64,000 nucleotides of DNA, from contig JANFXS010000003.1 of NCBI GenBank assembly GCA_024460105.1, positions 423,263 to 487,262 on the forward strand, read 5' to 3'. This document shows, piece after piece, positions 9,961-18,534 of this stretch. Positions within the stretch are counted from its first letter, which is position 1; each line of letters starts with the position of its first letter. The translations under genes were made by a program, and so were the position numbers. This DNA comes from Anaerotignum faecicola (GTDB taxonomy: Bacteria; Bacillota; Clostridia; Lachnospirales; Anaerotignaceae). The notes beneath the pieces are model-generated. The model made no database searches. It had not been told where the DNA came from and saw only the letters and a list, made by a program, of their open reading frames with translations.

Positions 9961-10890
9961 TTATTTTAAAACTATACCTGTTTCTATTTTATGCCCCCGC
10001 ATATATGCGTCGGCGCCCATTGCCTTGCCTCCTTTTGCCTGAATAACGGAAACCAAAACGGAGCCGCTTCCTGTTTTAACAATAAATCCCTTTTTGGCAA
10101 TTTCCATTATTTCACCGCAAACACCGTCTGCATACTGTTTGCCCAGATCCTCGACTTTCCAGATCTTAAACATTTCGTCATTATAATAGGAATATGCCCC
10201 CGGCTGAGGCGACAGCCCGCGAATAAGGCAGTCTATTTCACCTGAACTTCGGCTCCAGTCTATATGCCCCGTTTCCTTTTCAATCATCGGGGCGTAGGTT
10301 GATAAAGCGTCATCCTGTTTTATCTTCACAGCTGTGCCTTTTTCAATATCCGACATTGTCTTTATAAGAAGCTCCGCCCCCACCAATGCCATTTTTTCAG
10401 TAAGCGTGCCGTATGTGTCGTTCTTTAAAATTTCAATTTCTTCGCTGCTTATTATATCGCCGTTGTCAATTCCTTTTGCCATCTGCATTATAGTAACTCC
10501 GGTTTTTCTGCATCCGTCGATAATCGACCATTGGATAGGCCCGGCTCCCCTGTATTTCGGAAGTATGGAACCGTGCACGTTTATGCTTCCGTGCTTTGGC
10601 ATAAAAAGAACTTCCTCTGTTAAAATCTGTCCGTATGCAACGACAACAAATATGTCTGCATTAAATCTTCTCAGTCTTTCAATAAATTCCGGATCTTTTG
10701 CGCTTTGCGGCTGTAAAACTTCCAGGCCATGTTCAAGGGCTTTCTCTTTCACAGGTGAAAAAAACACTTTTTTGCCCCTTCCTTTCGGCTTATCAGGCTG
10801 GGTTACAACAGCGCATATTTCATGGTTTTCAATTAAAGCTTCAAGGGATTTAACTGCAAAATCGGGTGTTCCCATAAACAAAACTTTCAT
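9961..10890 (-). CDS. fmt: Methionyl-tRNA formyltransferase
   Basis: Adds a formyl group from 10-formyl-tetrahydrofolate to initiator Met-tRNA; 309 residues, normal length. The N-terminal formyltransferase domain shows MGTPDFAVKSLE, the loop PKGRGKK, and SINVHGSILPKYRGAGPI with the catalytic Asn and His. The C-terminal OB-fold (about 205-305) includes IRGLSPQPGAYS. It starts five bases after def, the enzyme that later removes the formyl group. Confidence 0.96.
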   Translation of the reverse strand: MKVLFMGTPDFAVKSLEALIENHEICAVVTQPDKPKGRGKKVFFSPVKEKALEHGLEVLQPQSAKDPEFIERLRRFNADIFVVVAYGQILTEEVLFMPKHGSINVHGSILPKYRGAGPIQWSIIDGCRKTGVTIMQMAKGIDNGDIISSEEIEILKNDTYGTLTEKMALVGAELLIKTMSDIEKGTAVKIKQDDALSTYAPMIEKETGHIDWSRSSGEIDCLIRGLSPQPGAYSYYNDEMFKIWKVEDLGKQYADGVCGEIMEIAKKGFIVKTGSGSVLVSVIQAKGGKAMGADAYMRGHKIETGIVLK

Positions 10891-10895
10891 ATATT

Positions 10896-11351
10896 TTACT
10901 CCTCACCTTCGTCAGGCAACGCCAAGTCAAAGTATAATATGCCGTCAAGATGATCCGTTTCATGGCATATCGCACGCGCTAAAAGATCTGTTCCGACAAT
11001 AGTAAATTCCTGGCCAAGCCTGTTTAAAGCTTTGGCTTTAACTTTTTTCGGCCTGTCTACAAGCGCGCTTTCGCCCGGAACGCTCAGGCAAGCTTCATAC
11101 TCAACCATAGAACCTTCTTTCTCTATAATTTCGGGGTTAATCATTTCAATCAGCCCTTCGCCTACGTCTATAACAACGATCCTTTTAAGTACGCCGACCT
11201 GAGGAGCTGCAAGCCCAACGCCGTTTGCATCGTACATTGTTTCCGCCATATCGTCAAGAAGCTGTATAATGGAAGGCGTAATCTCTTTAACTTCCTTGCA
11301 CTTTTTCCTAAGTATTTCATCCGTTTTTAACCTGATATTTCTTTTTGCCAT
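10896..11351 (-). CDS. def: Peptide deformylase
   Basis: Removes the formyl group from nascent proteins; 151 residues. The three family motifs are present: GVGLAAPQVG at 44-53, EACLSVPG with metal-ligand Cys88, and HETDH at 130-134 (His130, Glu131, His134). It starts with ATG after AGGAGG and is followed closely by fmt. A 345-base gap separates it from priA, so def-fmt may have its own promoter. Confidence 0.96.
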   Translation of the reverse strand: MAKRNIRLKTDEILRKKCKEVKEITPSIIQLLDDMAETMYDANGVGLAAPQVGVLKRIVVIDVGEGLIEMINPEIIEKEGSMVEYEACLSVPGESALVDRPKKVKAKALNRLGQEFTIVGTDLLARAICHETDHLDGILYFDLALPDEGEE

Positions 11352-11634
11352 ATTATCCTCCTAATAAACAGTATTTATGCCATGCCAAAAACCTGCCTGT
11401 ATTCCCGCAAAACTGCATGAAATATATGCCCAACCCGCTATTTGGCCGCTTCAACACGCATGGCTGCGACAGCCTTCGATTTACAGGAAAACGCAGGCCT
11501 CCCGTCACGCCGCATATCCGGCTGACAATCTCAAACAAAAGTATAATGCGGTTTAAACATGAAAATTTCTTGGTTAATCATACATGCGGTATACATAAAT
11601 AAGTTGAACACACTTATACGCCAAAAATTATAAA
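11352..11634. other. Intergenic region between priA and def
   Basis: This stretch is less AT-rich than most intergenic DNA here. Small ORFs exist on both strands but lack codon bias, recognisable motifs and proper ribosome binding sites, so I do not call them. The def promoter is expected here but I could not assign it. Confidence 0.5.
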
Positions 11635-11664
11635 CGGTTTAATCCTGTATTTCCCTGTAAACCG
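11635..11664 (-). terminator. Likely terminator after priA
   Basis: Seven-base stem CGGTTTA / TAAACCG around a 16-base loop, followed on the minus strand by TTTATAATTTTT. The large loop and interrupted T run make it a moderate candidate. Confidence 0.6.
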
Positions 11665-11696
11665 AAGGCAACTTTATTTTATAACAAATTTAAATA

Positions 11697-13916
11697 TTAT
11701 ACAATACTTTGCGGGTTAAGCGAAATATTAACCGTAACCCTTCTGCACCTGCCTTTTCTGTGTTCGTTGACACAATTAACTACAAAATCCCTAAGGTCGT
11801 TTTCATCATTTCCTTTAATAAAAATACGCCATCTGTATTCGTCGTTAATTTTTGAAATAACTGCCGGCGACGGCCCAAGTATCATGAACTTTTCATCGCC
11901 GTTATTTTTTTCCAATATATACGAAAGGCGGTTAGCCTCGTCTATAACTTCATTTTCCCTTTCGCCGAATATAAGGGCTGAAAACAGATTAGTAAAAGGC
12001 GGATACCCCATGGTTTTCCTTATTGCAATTTCTTTTTCATAAAAACTCTCATAATCGCTTTTAGCCGCAAGGTTAATTATATAATTGTCGGGATTATACG
12101 TTTGTATAACTACTTTCCCCGCTAGCATATCCCGTCCGGCCCGTCCGGATACTTGGGTTATCAGCTGGAAAGTTGTTTCGCCGCTTCTGTAGTCGCCTGT
12201 GTTAAGCGATATATCGGCCGCTATAACTCCTACAAGGGTAACTTTCGGAAAATCATGGCCTTTGGCAATCATTTGAGTGCCTATAAGTATGTCCGCGTTT
12301 CCTTTTCCGAACTCGCTTAATATATCACGGTGGCTGTTCTTTTTGGAAGTTGTATCCATATCCATCCTAAGAACCACGGCCGACGGAAAAAACCTTTTAA
12401 CCTCTTCTTCAACTTTCTGCGTCCCCGTTCCGAAATATTTTATATATTTAGAACCACATTCAGGGCATATTTCGGGTACGGAAGCCGTTTGCCCGCAATA
12501 ATGGCATCTGAGTATATTGTCATGCGAATGATAGGTGTATGAAACATTGCACCTTTTGCACATCATAACATGTCCGCATTTCCGGCATGAAATAAATGTC
12601 GAATACCCGCGCCTGTTTATAAACAGTATAGTCTGCATGTTCCTTTCAAGGTTATACTTAATCTCATCATAAAGCCTGCGGCTGAAAATGCTCCTGTTGC
12701 CAAAGGCAAGCTCCTGACGCATATCGACAATTTCAGTTACAGGCATTTCCCTGTTAAACGGCCTGTTTTTAAGCTTAACAAGATCGATTTCACCGTTTAA
12801 CGCCCGAGTATATGTCTTAATTGAAGGAGTTGCCGTACCGTAAACAACTTTTCCGCCGTTTCTGCACCTGTATTCGGCAACCTCCCTTGCGTCATACTTA
12901 GGAGTATTTTCTGAAATATAGCTTCCTTCATGTTCCTCGTCTATAATAATAATGCCGATATTTTCAAATGGAGCAAATACAGCGCTCCTCGGACCTATTA
13001 CTATTGATATTTCCTTGTTTTTAGCCTTCTGCCAAACTTCAATCCTTTCACCCGGGCTCATTCTGCTGTGATTTATTGCCGCGGCGTTTCCGAAACGTTC
13101 AAAAAACCTTTGTGAAAGCTGCGGAGTTAACGATATTTCCGGCACAAGTACAATGGCTTCTTTGCCTTTAGAAATAACATTTTCAATGGCTTTTAAATAA
13201 ATTTCGGTCTTTCCGCTCCCCGTAACCCCATGAATAAGAACAGGCTTATCAGACGGCGCGTTGACTGCTTCAAGCGCAAAATTCTGTTCTTTTGTCAATT
13301 CGATTTTTTTCTGCTCTGTTTTAACCGAATTAAATACAGGCCTGCGCTTCTGTTTAATTTCTTCCTTCAAAATGCCTCTTTTAATAAGCGTTTTAATCGG
13401 CGAATCGCTTATTTTCAGCCGCCTTTTTATTTCCGATGCTTCAGAAGGCCCGAATTTTTCTATAAACTCAATAACGAAAAGCTGCCCGATACGGCTTTCC
13501 ATAAGCTTTAATCTGCTTTTTTCATTTTCAAGCTCCTCTTTTGGTACGTTAAACCCAATAAGGCGAACTTCGTTTCTTATTCCGACGCCTGCCGGCATAA
13601 CCGTTTGAAGGCACTGCGTAAGCGTTGTATAATACTTCTTTTTCATCCAGCGTGAAAGGCGGATAGTTTCTTCAGAAAAAACAGGGTACCTGTCAAGCAC
13701 GCCGATAACCATTTTAATTTTATTTTCATCAACGCCCGGGCTGTCGGAAAATCCGACAACATAGCCTTCCGTGCGGGTGTTTTTCGGCCCGAAAGGGACC
13801 GAAACTCTCACGCCGACTTCCATGGAGCTGATAAGTTCCAATGGGATTTCATAATCAAAAACCCTGTCTATATCGGCGTTTGCGGTTTTTAATATTACCT
13901 GCGCAAACCTTTTAAT
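11697..13916 (-). CDS. priA: Primosomal replication-restart helicase PriA
   Basis: 3'-5' helicase that reloads replication at collapsed forks; about 739 residues. The N-terminal 3'-binding domain reads KRFAQVILKTANADIDRVF then DYEIP and VRVSVPFG. Helicase motifs include GVTGSGKTEIY (Walker A), DEEH, and a two-zinc cysteine region from CRKCGHVMMCKRC to CPECGSKYI; SGRAGRD is motif VI. The first standard start (TTG at 13841) would cut off 25 conserved residues. Upstream, the frame is open to a TAA at 13938-13940 but has no ATG, GTG or TTG. An ATT at 13914-13916, five bases after GGGGGTG, sits exactly where family members start, so I propose it as the initiator. A base error at this codon is the alternative. 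Confidence 0.9.
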   Translation of the reverse strand: MKRFAQVILKTANADIDRVFDYEIPLELISSMEVGVRVSVPFGPKNTRTEGYVVGFSDSPGVDENKIKMVIGVLDRYPVFSEETIRLSRWMKKKYYTTLTQCLQTVMPAGVGIRNEVRLIGFNVPKEELENEKSRLKLMESRIGQLFVIEFIEKFGPSEASEIKRRLKISDSPIKTLIKRGILKEEIKQKRRPVFNSVKTEQKKIELTKEQNFALEAVNAPSDKPVLIHGVTGSGKTEIYLKAIENVISKGKEAIVLVPEISLTPQLSQRFFERFGNAAAINHSRMSPGERIEVWQKAKNKEISIVIGPRSAVFAPFENIGIIIIDEEHEGSYISENTPKYDAREVAEYRCRNGGKVVYGTATPSIKTYTRALNGEIDLVKLKNRPFNREMPVTEIVDMRQELAFGNRSIFSRRLYDEIKYNLERNMQTILFINRRGYSTFISCRKCGHVMMCKRCNVSYTYHSHDNILRCHYCGQTASVPEICPECGSKYIKYFGTGTQKVEEEVKRFFPSAVVLRMDMDTTSKKNSHRDILSEFGKGNADILIGTQMIAKGHDFPKVTLVGVIAADISLNTGDYRSGETTFQLITQVSGRAGRDMLAGKVVIQTYNPDNYIINLAAKSDYESFYEKEIAIRKTMGYPPFTNLFSALIFGERENEVIDEANRLSYILEKNNGDEKFMILGPSPAVISKINDEYRWRIFIKGNDENDLRDFVVNCVNEHRKGRCRRVTVNISLNPQSIV

Positions 13917-13928
13917 AAAAACACCCCC
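13914..13928 (-). promoter_or_regulatory. Ribosome binding site and ATT start of priA
   Basis: On the minus strand GGGGGTG (one mismatch to GGAGGTG) is followed by five Ts and ATT AAA AGG. This is the only Shine-Dalgarno-like sequence at the proper distance from the conserved PriA N-terminus. Confidence 0.6.
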
Positions 13929-13959
13929 AAAATAATTTTATTTACGCTGATACAGCAGA

Positions 13960-14010
13960 AAAAAGCCGAATTTTCACAGCTTTACGCCTTCTTTGAAAAT
14001 TGCGGCTTTT
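13960..14010 (-). terminator. Terminator/attenuator between rpoZ and priA
   Basis: A long stem: AAAAGCCG-AATTTTC pairs with GAAAATT-GCGGCTTTT across a 20-base loop, ending in T6 on the minus strand. It sits about 60 bases past rpoZ and only 44 bases before the priA start, so priA is probably transcribed by partial readthrough. Confidence 0.8.
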
Positions 14011-14069
14011 ATAATTTTCTATAAATAAATTTTATAGAGGAATACAATCGTAAATCCCTTAAAAATTTT

Positions 14070-14372
14070 TTATTGTTCTAAAGCATTATAATCAACGTCA
14101 AATGTTTCTTCTACAGTTTGTACAGGTTCGTCGGTTTTTTCAGGTTCTCGGCGCGGCACAATGGCAATTTGGCCTTCATAAAGTTCGTTAACCGCAATAG
14201 AAACAGGCTTATCCACTTTCAAATTTTTTGTCAGAGGCTCGGCGTTGTCCACCAACTGCCTAGCCCTTTTGGCCGCTGCAATTACAATTGTATATCTGCT
14301 GCCGATGACGTCTTCGCCTTCCGCCCCTTTATTGATCTCCTCAAGCAAGTCCGTATATGATGGCCTTAACAT
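14070..14372 (-). CDS. rpoZ: RNA polymerase omega subunit
   Basis: A 100-residue chaperone-like subunit that helps assemble beta'. LRPSYTDLLE, SRYTIVIAAAKRARQL and KPVSIAVNELYEGQI match the omega family. The acidic C-terminal tail (about 75-100) is variable in the family. It begins two bases after gmk, and its Shine-Dalgarno (AAAGGAGAG) overlaps the end of gmk; the remA-gmk-rpoZ order is typical of Firmicutes. Confidence 0.93.
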   Translation of the reverse strand: MLRPSYTDLLEEINKGAEGEDVIGSRYTIVIAAAKRARQLVDNAEPLTKNLKVDKPVSIAVNELYEGQIAIVPRREPEKTDEPVQTVEETFDVDYNALEQ

Positions 14373-14373
14373 A

Positions 14374-14982
14374 TTAAATCTCTCCTTTAAAAGTTTTATA
14401 AAATTCTAAATTCCTGAAAACGCGCGCCTTTTCAGCGGATGTAATATCTATAATTTTTTTAGCCGCGCTTTCTACAAAATCATTAATTACAATATAATCA
14501 TACCTGCAAACGTATTCCATTTCTTCAACGGCACGTTCAATCCTTTTTTGAACAACTCTTATATCTTCCGTGCCTCTTCCGACAAGACGTTTTTCAAGCT
14601 CTCCTATAGAAGGCGGAGCCAAAAATATCAAAACCGCTTCCGGATACAGCTCTTTAACCTGAAGGGCTCCTTGGACTTCTATTTCAAGTATTATGTTAAC
14701 TCCTTTGTCGATCTGTTCTTTAACATATTCTTTAGGGGTGCCGTAATAATTGCCGCAGAAACAAGCATACTCCAACAGCTCCCCGCCTTCAATCATTTTA
14801 TCAAAATCATCTTTGTCTTTAAAAAAGTAATGTATGCCGTCCTGTTCATAGGGCCTTGGCTTTCTAGTTGTTGCCGAAATCGACAATGAATATTCGCCGT
14901 TTTTAATAAGATTTTCGACAACCGTTCCCTTTCCTGCCCCGGACGGGCCTGATATTATAAGTAAAATACCTTTTTCATCCAT
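14374..14982 (-). CDS. gmk: Guanylate kinase
   Basis: Phosphorylates GMP to GDP; 202 residues. The P-loop SGPSGAGKGT is at 11-20. The GMP-binding region follows (SISATTRKPRPYEQDGIHYF), and the lid includes RLVGRGTEDIRVVQKRI. Order of motifs and length are standard. It starts two bases after remA. Confidence 0.96.
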   Translation of the reverse strand: MDEKGILLIISGPSGAGKGTVVENLIKNGEYSLSISATTRKPRPYEQDGIHYFFKDKDDFDKMIEGGELLEYACFCGNYYGTPKEYVKEQIDKGVNIILEIEVQGALQVKELYPEAVLIFLAPPSIGELEKRLVGRGTEDIRVVQKRIERAVEEMEYVCRYDYIVINDFVESAAKKIIDITSAEKARVFRNLEFYKTFKGEI

Positions 14983-14984
14983 AA

Positions 14985-15245
14985 TTACTCTCCGCTTTCA
15001 TTTGAACTTACAAGCCTGTTATTTACAGTTTCAGGCGTGATAAGGCTTAAAACAACATGTCCGCTGTCCATTATAAGCACGCTTCTTGTTTTTCTGCCGT
15101 ATGTAGCGTCAACGAGGTCGCCTTTCTCCCTTGCGTCCTGTATAAGCCTTTTTATAGGCGCCGACTCAGGGCTTACAAGGGCAACCACCCTCGACGCGTT
15201 TACAACGCTTCCAAAGCCTATATTTATAAACTTCGCGCCTTCCAT
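14985..15245 (-). CDS. remA: Extracellular matrix regulator RemA (DUF370)
   Basis: An 86-residue DNA-binding protein. [31 protein letters not shown] and [19 protein letters not shown] are the DUF370 signature. In B. subtilis RemA activates biofilm matrix and osmoprotection genes; in clostridia its targets are not established. It lies between yicC and gmk, the usual arrangement. ATG follows AGGAGGCGTTATT. Confidence 0.92.
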   Translation of the reverse strand: MEGAKFINIGFGSVVNASRVVALVSPESAPIKRLIQDAREKGDLVDATYGRKTRSVLIMDSGHVVLSLITPETVNNRLVSSNESGE

Positions 15246-15257
15246 TAATAACGCCTC

Positions 15258-16142
15258 CTATTCTATATTCTGCACTTGCTCCCTGATTTTTTCTATTTCG
15301 GTTTTAAGCTCAATAGCCGCTTTTGTTATTGTAATGTCATTTGATTTGGAACTTGTTGTGTTGGCTTCCCGGTTCATCTCCTGAACAAGAAAATCAAGTT
15401 TCCTCCCTATAGATTCTTCTCCGTTTGAATTAAAAATCTGTTTAAGCTGCTCTATATGGCTGTACATTCTCGTTATTTCTTCGTCAACGCAGGATTTGTC
15501 GGCAAATATCACAACTTCCGCCGCGATTCTCTGTTCATCGACCGGGGCCTTGTCAAAAAGCTCCTCAAGCCGCGACGTCAAACGCTGCCTGTATTCTTCA
15601 ACAACAACAGGACTTCTTTCTTTTATCAAATCCGTAATGCTTTTTATTTTTTCGGCTTTCAGAAGTATGTCCCCTTTAAGGGCCTCGCCTTCTGTTTCGC
15701 GCATTGAGATAAAATTACACAAAGCCATATTCAAAGCGGGCTCAAGCGTTTCCCAAATAACGTCGCCGTCCTCTTCCACTTTTTCGGCGGTTATAACTTC
15801 AGGAAATTTTGCCACAAGGTCAAGCTTGCTTCGGCTTGAAATGCCGTATGAACTTTCAAGGAAGTCAAGTTTTTCAAGATATGCCTTTGCAAGATGTTCA
15901 TTCAGCTTTATACATACGTCATCCTCGGAAAAGGTTTCAAAATTAATATAAACGTCAGTTTTTCCGCGCAGTATTTTTTTGGAAACAGCCTTTCTGATTT
16001 TATCTTCAAGATAATTCATAAATCTCGGCAATTTAACTGTTATATCGTTATATCTGTGGTTAACGGATTTTATTTCAACTGTAAACCTCCGGGAATAAGC
16101 CTCGTTTTCACCCTTGCCGTACCCTGTCATGCTTCTTGCCAT
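15258..16142 (-). CDS. yicC: YicC/YloC family endoribonuclease
   Basis: A 294-residue protein beginning MARSMTGYGKGE, the near-invariant start of the family. It ends with the DUF1732 region (GRKLDFLVQEMNREANTTSSK). Members act as RNases in E. coli and B. subtilis. The start is ATG 16140-16142, nine bases after AAAGGG; an ATG three codons earlier touches that site. A promoter lies 45 bases upstream, so this is probably the first gene of yicC-remA-gmk-rpoZ(-priA). Confidence 0.92.
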   Translation of the reverse strand: MARSMTGYGKGENEAYSRRFTVEIKSVNHRYNDITVKLPRFMNYLEDKIRKAVSKKILRGKTDVYINFETFSEDDVCIKLNEHLAKAYLEKLDFLESSYGISSRSKLDLVAKFPEVITAEKVEEDGDVIWETLEPALNMALCNFISMRETEGEALKGDILLKAEKIKSITDLIKERSPVVVEEYRQRLTSRLEELFDKAPVDEQRIAAEVVIFADKSCVDEEITRMYSHIEQLKQIFNSNGEESIGRKLDFLVQEMNREANTTSSKSNDITITKAAIELKTEIEKIREQVQNIE

Positions 16143-16186
16143 AATTTTCATCCCTTTATATAAAAAGTTAACTGCATATTTTATTT

Positions 16187-16216
16187 ATTATATATTACCT
16201 TATGCCGTATAATCAA
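16187..16216 (-). promoter_or_regulatory. Sigma-A-type promoter for yicC-remA-gmk-rpoZ
   Basis: On the minus strand TTGATT, 18 bases, TATAAT, within a 187-base divergent spacer. The -10 is a full consensus match. Confidence 0.65.
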
Positions 16217-16234
16217 GCAAAACTTATTAAAAAT

Positions 16235-16263
16235 AAGACATAAAGGAAAATTTATGATATACT
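16235..16263 (+). promoter_or_regulatory. Sigma-A-type promoter for rqcH
   Basis: AAGACA (four of six), 17 bases, TATACT. The distance to the rqcH start is about 65 bases. It is divergent from and adjacent to the yicC promoter. Confidence 0.55.
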
Positions 16264-16329
16264 GTTTTAAAGTTTGCGTTCTGCTGTGACGGCAAAATTA
16301 ATTTTTATATATTCTCGGAGGAAAAAAAT

Positions 16330-18102
16330 ATGGCTTTAGACGGAATAGCTGTAGCTAATATAATATACGAACTTAAAGAAAAACTGCTCGGAGGCAGAAT
16401 AGACAAAATTTACCAGCCTCAAAAAGACGAGCTTATAATTTCGGTAAGGAGCATAGGAAATAACTTTAAACTTCTCGTTTCCGCAAATCCGAGCCACCCA
16501 AGGCTTCAAATCACATCCGCCCAAAAGGAAAACCCCATGACGCCGCCGCTTTTTACCATGGTGCTCAGGAAATATATTGCCGGCAGTAAAATAACCGGCA
16601 TAATACAGCCTGATTTTGAAAGGATTGTTATAATCGAAACCGAAGGCGTAAATGAAATGGGCGACAGCGTTGTAAAAAAGCTTATTATTGAAATAATGGG
16701 CAAACATTCAAATATAATCTTAGTTGATGAAAACAATAAAATTCTTGATTCAATAAAACGCATAAGCCATGATACAAGCTCCGTACGCGAGGTTCTGCCC
16801 GGAAAGGAATATGTTTTTCCTCCTTCCCAAGGCAAAAAAAATCCTCTTTCCCTTAACATAGAAGAATTTTTAAACTTATTTAACGAAAAAAGCTCCCTTA
16901 GACTTCAAAATATAATTTACGGATCATATACAGGAATCAGTCCCGCAATAGCTTCGGAAATATGTTTTAGGGCCGGTTTTGATGCGTCGGTACATGGCGA
17001 AGATATTAATGCGGAAGATATTCATACACTTTTCTCAGCCTTTGCGGCGCTTATAAAAGACGTTAAAAATAACGCTTTTAGACCTGAAATAATAATAGAA
17101 ACAAAAACAAACCGCATTACAGACTTCTCGCCCGTTGAGATGAAGCAGTACGGCCATATGAAAAAAGAGCATTACAATTCAATCTCGGAGCTTTTGGAAA
17201 CATTCTACAGCGAACGTGACAACGCCTATCATATTAAGCAAAAAGCCCATGATATGCGCCGCATCGTCGTAAGCAATATAGAACGCTGTATAAAAAAACG
17301 TGAAATACAGGAAAAAACATTAAAAGACAACAAAAATATGGATAAATGGAAACTAAAAGGCGAACTTCTGACAGCCAACATATATTCGGTTGAAAAGGGC
17401 ACAAATACGTTTAAAACAATAAACTATTATGACGAAAGCATGCCTGAGATAGAAATTTCAATCGATCCAACTCTCACGCCTTCCGAAAACGCTCAAAAAT
17501 ATTTTAATAAATACAACAAGGCCAAACGCACCATTGCCGCAATAAAAATACAGCAAAAACAAAATGACGAAGAGCTTGCATATCTTGAAGGCATACTTGT
17601 GGCAATAGACGCATCTACAGAGCAGGCAGATCTTGCCGATATAAGAAGCGAGCTTGTGGAAGCCGGGTATATCAGACGCAAAAAAAGCGACTCTTCAAAG
17701 AAAAATGCGAAAGTCAAAAAATCCAGCCCTCTCCATTTTGTATCTTCAGACGGGGTTGATATTTATGTTGGGAAAAGCAACATCCAAAACGACGAACTTA
17801 CAATACACTTTGCTAAAAGCGACGACATATGGCTCCACACAAAAAACATACCCGGTTCACATGTAATCATATCTTTATCGGGCCGGATGTCCGTTCCCGA
17901 ACAAACGCTTTTAGAAGCCGCTAACCTCGCGGCATACAACAGTAAGGCAAAAAACGGCAGCAATGTTCCGGTTGATTATTGTCCTAGAAAAAATGTAAAA
18001 AAGCCCGGAGGAGCCAAACCTGGCATGGTTATATACGAGCAATATAAAACAATCTATATAACGCCGGACGAAATAAAAGCTGAAAATATGAAGAAAGCAT
18101 GA
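16330..18102 (+). CDS. rqcH: Ribosome quality-control protein RqcH (NFACT family)
   Basis: Rqc2/NEMF homologue that binds stalled 50S subunits and recruits tRNA-Ala to add C-terminal alanine tails; 590 residues. It contains NFACT-N (MALDGIAVANIIYELKEKL to about 200), helix-hairpin-helix and coiled-coil segments (about 290-440), and NFACT-R near the C-terminus (DDIWLHTKNIPGSHVII). Formerly annotated as a fibronectin-binding protein. The residue pair needed for tRNA binding in B. subtilis (Asp97-Arg98) appears here as Glu97-Arg98 (QPDFERIV). ATG follows CGGAGG. It is transcribed alone, divergent from yicC. Confidence 0.93.
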   Translation: MALDGIAVANIIYELKEKLLGGRIDKIYQPQKDELIISVRSIGNNFKLLVSANPSHPRLQITSAQKENPMTPPLFTMVLRKYIAGSKITGIIQPDFERIVIIETEGVNEMGDSVVKKLIIEIMGKHSNIILVDENNKILDSIKRISHDTSSVREVLPGKEYVFPPSQGKKNPLSLNIEEFLNLFNEKSSLRLQNIIYGSYTGISPAIASEICFRAGFDASVHGEDINAEDIHTLFSAFAALIKDVKNNAFRPEIIIETKTNRITDFSPVEMKQYGHMKKEHYNSISELLETFYSERDNAYHIKQKAHDMRRIVVSNIERCIKKREIQEKTLKDNKNMDKWKLKGELLTANIYSVEKGTNTFKTINYYDESMPEIEISIDPTLTPSENAQKYFNKYNKAKRTIAAIKIQQKQNDEELAYLEGILVAIDASTEQADLADIRSELVEAGYIRRKKSDSSKKNAKVKKSSPLHFVSSDGVDIYVGKSNIQNDELTIHFAKSDDIWLHTKNIPGSHVIISLSGRMSVPEQTLLEAANLAAYNSKAKNGSNVPVDYCPRKNVKKPGGAKPGMVIYEQYKTIYITPDEIKAENMKKA

Positions 18103-18479
18103 CTTAACCTAATTTATCCTAAAGCGTCTACACTTGCTTTGTAAAGCTTTTATCTTTTAAAGGTCGGTTTTTCCACTGCTCTGAATTACTGCGGCGGCAA
18201 ACTGACTAAAATTCGCTTTACGAAACACTGTGCGCCGCCGCCTGCATATCGTTCATGCGCTTGCCTGACGCCCGTAAATCCTTCACTCCTGTGCTTATGA
18301 ACTGTAAAAGGCTTAAGGCATAAAACATGCAGGAATGTATAAATTCATATTAATGCATGCATAGCGGCGTCTATACAGCGTTTTGTGCCGTTTATGATAA
18401 TAAACTGAAAAACCTCGTTTCCTCCATGATTTTATCTCTCCCATTTCCGTTTAATTTTTTATTATATAAAAATATATAA
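18103..18479. other. GC-rich palindromic stretch inside an AT-rich gap
   Basis: The gap between the convergent genes rqcH and the DUF4127 gene. Its part at 18121-18320 is clearly richer in G+C than the flanks. GCGGCGGC at 18191-18198 faces GCCGCCGC at 18234-18241, giving a hairpin with a 35-base loop. No ORF, RNA family or copy of the R1-R4 repeat is recognisable. It may be another repeat type or an RNA structure. Confidence 0.45.
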
Positions 18480-18520
18480 CCTCGGAATACATTTTTATCA
18501 GAATCAAAAGTATTCCGAGG
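18480..18520 (-). terminator. Terminator-like hairpin after the DUF4127 gene
   Basis: Perfect 11-base stem CCTCGGAATAC / GTATTCCGAGG with a 19-base loop, 15 bases past the stop codon. The downstream minus-strand tract is TTATATATTTTT, so the T run is imperfect. Confidence 0.7.
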
Positions 18521-18534
18521 CACAAAAACAATTT

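Noticed and set aside
10334..11002. 222-codon plus-strand ORF opposite fmt and def
   Set aside because: Antisense to two certain genes and without a ribosome binding site or family match.
11353..11538. 61-codon minus-strand ORF upstream of def
   Set aside because: Its last codons are the def Shine-Dalgarno region, and it has no start with a binding site or protein-like pattern.
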